IMG/VR virus record: IMGVR_UViG_3300005613_000204
Coordinates: 1-36,376 of that record
Direction: 5' to 3' (one strand)
Origin: a virus
Length of the DNA: 36,376 bases
Shown piece by piece: positions 34,245-36,376 of this stretch. The first letter of the stretch is position 1. The number at the start of each line of letters is the position of its first letter. The notes below the pieces were generated by a model. It ran no database searches, had not been told where the DNA came from, and saw only the letters and a list, made by a program, of their open reading frames with translations. The translations under genes were made by a program, and so were the position numbers.

Positions 34245-36376
34245 TGCCCGGACCACGGGACCTCAGGAAATTCGTCCCGGGACAGCCTTTGCAGGACTAC
34301 CTGTCTGCAAGCCATCTCAATGCTGTTCTGGAGGCAATGTCTCATCTGAATGCACGCAATTCAGACTGGTCTGCCGGTGTAGACTCGGCAATTGGACATC
34401 TCAAAGCGGCGGCGCCGGAGATTCTCGACCGAGATATTATCATCTACCGGAACACTTCGGTCCTGCCATCATTTTCCGGAGGCAGCCATGCTTACGACAA
34501 GCCTGTTGACTACCTGAAATTCGAACTGGTGCCTCTCGGCCCGCCTGAGATGGACCCGTTTGACGAAACAGACGGGGAGAAAATTACCTCTGGACACATT
34601 GTGTATTCTGCATTCGGAGAGCAGCAGGCCGAACCAGAGAACGTCATTGGATATGCCATTGCGCTGCACGACACACCATCGTGCACGATTGGGCTGGGAT
34701 TGATCGCTGGCAATGGGACCTTCCTGATGGACCAGGGAGCCAACAGCGCTCTTGACGCGTTCGATGAGGTCAGGCAGCAGCCAGTTAATGAGTACGACGC
34801 CAGCTTTGCATCATTTGACTTCGATAATTCCTTCGATGCCAGATTGAAGCACAAGACGTTTGCTACGGAAATCCTCGACTCTCCTGCAGGAGAAACGGCA
34901 GGTCCATGTTCAGGAAACTGTACCTACGTTTGCGGAACTGACCCTCAATCTCCTGGCGCAGGTCTCCGATGGGTCCCCTCTATGGGAGATTGTGGGCCCA
35001 ACTGCTATTGCCAGCCACTCGGATCATGTTCATCTGCAAACGAAACCACATCGCAACCGTGTGTTGCCAGCGACTATTTTCAAAGGAATCCTGGTGTAGC
35101 TCACATGGAGTCTGCGGAGATCAGCCAATTCGTATTTGACGGACTGTCTCACTGCAGTAATCAGTACACTGGAGAATGGGAGTGGATCTACATCGGAGAA
35201 CAGTGCACAAAATCAGGATGCACAGTCAATGTGAATTATCTTCCAGACTGCACTGAAGATCTTTGCGGTAAATTCCGAAAGATCTGGTGCTCTTGTCCGG
35301 AGACAACCACCCCTCCCCCGACCACATCAACCACATCTACCACGACAACATCATCAACTACCACTACTCAGTGTCCGGTAGATCCCAACTCTGGACGCTG
35401 CGGGTGTGCGTCGTATGAGTGTGTGGCAGATGCGACTGGCGGCACATCCTGGAAACGGTCAGGCAACATCGGCACTTCAGGGTCATATGGATGTTGCTGC
35501 AAAGACAGCTATCCTGGGCCATGTACAGCAGGTGACACCCAGACTCTTTCGTGTTACGACATGAACTCGGGAGGATGTGGAGGATCGACCTGCGAATATG
35601 CATTCAATAGAGGCTGTAGAAGAACGAGCATCTACGCACCTCCTGTCAATGAGAACGCATGGCCGACTCAGCCGTGCGGGATGGTCCCGGTAAACACCTG
35701 CTGTAACGGCCAGTGCTCGGGCGGCGGCAACGTCTATACGGCAAATCGTGTCCGCCCACTGTCGGGATGCCTGGGCCCTTATTACTCCTCTACGGGATGT
35801 GGCAGCTCGACGGACCTGGGCGCTCCTGTTCCCGATTACGAAACCAAATCATGCTACGGAATCTATGAGCAGCTTTATGGCCAGAGAGATGATGGGTGCA
35901 CCAATCCATGCGGCGCAGGTGCAGACATTTTTATGCCCAGTGCACTGTCAGGAGGGGCATTCGGACAGAGCATGAAATTTTCTTCCGGATGGCCCTGGTC
36001 TCAGTGCATTTACTACTGGAAGGATGGAGGATGGCAACTCAAGCCTATGCTCTGGCGACCTCTCGGAGAGCGTGTGTGGAGATTCGGAGACCTATGCGGC
36101 GACCATATTGAGGGTGCCAGCTGCAAGCCTCCTCCGGATCCAGACCATCCTCCGGCTAACGGGACTATCAATTGGGGAATCTGCTGTCGACCTACCACAT
36201 CGACAACTCCTCCGCCAACCACCACGACCACTACAACTACAACCACTACCAGCACGACTCCTCCGCCTCCGACCACAACATCGACAACCACTACCAGTAC
36301 CACTACTACCACCAGTACCACGGTTCCCCCGTCAACCACCACAACAACAACTGAGCCTCCTGACACAACATCGACA
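34244..36376 (+). CDS. Large Cys-rich tail protein with Thr/Pro linkers (partial)
   Basis: Open frame of 711 codons from ATG 34244 to the window end, with no stop, so the 3' end is missing. Residues 1-210 are a tail-type domain with few Cys (PGPRDLRKFVPGQPLQDYL at the start). About 218-353 form a Cys-rich domain (CSGNCTYVC, CGPNCYCQ). Residues 354-375 are a Thr/Ser/Pro linker (TTTPPPTTSTTSTTTTSS). About 376-650 form a second Cys-rich region (GRCGCASYEC, YGCCCKDSY, NTCCNGQC). From 651 to the end is another linker made of T, S and P. Many Cys imply disulfides or metal sites in a protein exposed outside the cell. Probably a receptor-binding or tail-fibre protein. Confidence 0.8.
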   Translation, partial: MPGPRDLRKFVPGQPLQDYLSASHLNAVLEAMSHLNARNSDWSAGVDSAIGHLKAAAPEILDRDIIIYRNTSVLPSFSGGSHAYDKPVDYLKFELVPLGPPEMDPFDETDGEKITSGHIVYSAFGEQQAEPENVIGYAIALHDTPSCTIGLGLIAGNGTFLMDQGANSALDAFDEVRQQPVNEYDASFASFDFDNSFDARLKHKTFATEILDSPAGETAGPCSGNCTYVCGTDPQSPGAGLRWVPSMGDCGPNCYCQPLGSCSSANETTSQPCVASDYFQRNPGVAHMESAEISQFVFDGLSHCSNQYTGEWEWIYIGEQCTKSGCTVNVNYLPDCTEDLCGKFRKIWCSCPETTTPPPTTSTTSTTTTSSTTTTQCPVDPNSGRCGCASYECVADATGGTSWKRSGNIGTSGSYGCCCKDSYPGPCTAGDTQTLSCYDMNSGGCGGSTCEYAFNRGCRRTSIYAPPVNENAWPTQPCGMVPVNTCCNGQCSGGGNVYTANRVRPLSGCLGPYYSSTGCGSSTDLGAPVPDYETKSCYGIYEQLYGQRDDGCTNPCGAGADIFMPSALSGGAFGQSMKFSSGWPWSQCIYYWKDGGWQLKPMLWRPLGERVWRFGDLCGDHIEGASCKPPPDPDHPPANGTINWGICCRPTTSTTPPPTTTTTTTTTTTSTTPPPPTTTSTTTTSTTTTTSTTVPPSTTTTTTEPPDTTST

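Noticed and set aside
36013-36366. 117-codon leftward Val/Gly-rich frame
   Set aside because: It is the reverse complement of the Thr/Pro linker (ACC/ACA/CCT repeats); low complexity explains the open frame.
1-36376. tRNA genes and CRISPR arrays
   Set aside because: No cloverleaf-like sequence or regularly spaced repeat-spacer array was seen by eye. The 45-bp repeats at 90-195 have conserved linkers, not unique spacers. A covariance-model scan would be needed to exclude tRNAs.

Overview
The window is a contiguous piece of a tailed-phage genome (or prophage) with siphovirus-type morphogenesis genes. It carries an HK97-type portal, an XkdF-type prohead protease, an HK97-fold capsid protein, head-tail connectors, an HK97 gp10-like neck protein, a tail terminator, tail tube, tape measure and tail-tip genes. 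No terminase, DNA polymerase, integrase or lysis gene was recognised, so the genome clearly extends beyond both ends. The host cannot be read directly. GC content near 50 percent, frequent GTG/TTG starts and the combination of cysteine-rich domains with long Thr/Pro linkers fit a planctomycete-like host, but that is inference.

Layout. Positions 1-320 are non-coding and hold tandem 17-bp palindromes plus one copy of a dispersed leader repeat. Positions 321-12458 form one long leftward operon headed by recA (interrupted by a LAGLIDADG intein in its P-loop). It continues through a PD-(D/E)XK-like protein, a cytosine-methyltransferase-like protein, two glycosyltransferases, and then many small proteins, several only 16-58 codons long and tightly ATGA/TAATG-coupled. 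A short rightward block (12550-13939) encodes an HExxH protein, a metallophosphoesterase and a winged-helix protein. A second leftward block (13860-18322) runs from a ParB-domain protein through a RuvC-like nuclease and Dam-type methylase to a DUF4406 enzyme and a DUF6378 protein.

The rightward structural module begins at 18404 with a coiled-coil protein and the portal gene, which contains a second LAGLIDADG intein. A leftward ribbon-helix-helix gene sits in the middle of the head genes (21163-21861) and overlaps the portal 3' end. The prohead protease appears split: its core is at 21882-22634, and the motif that normally closes the domain begins the next acidic, scaffold-like protein at 22996. 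Between them lies a small ORF followed by a strong terminator, a moron-like cassette. Further terminator-type hairpins follow the capsid gene and the decoration-like gene. From 26187 the tail genes are tightly packed. The last ORF (34244 to beyond the window) is a large cysteine-rich protein with Thr/Pro linkers.

Together the genes describe a phage with its own recombination (RecA, RuvC-like, metallophosphoesterase) and DNA modification (Dam, cytosine-MTase-like, possibly glycosyltransferases), plus a complete head-tail assembly line. The most notable points are the two inteins in essential genes, the split protease, the antisense gene in the head module, the tandem palindromes, and the cysteine-rich tail protein.
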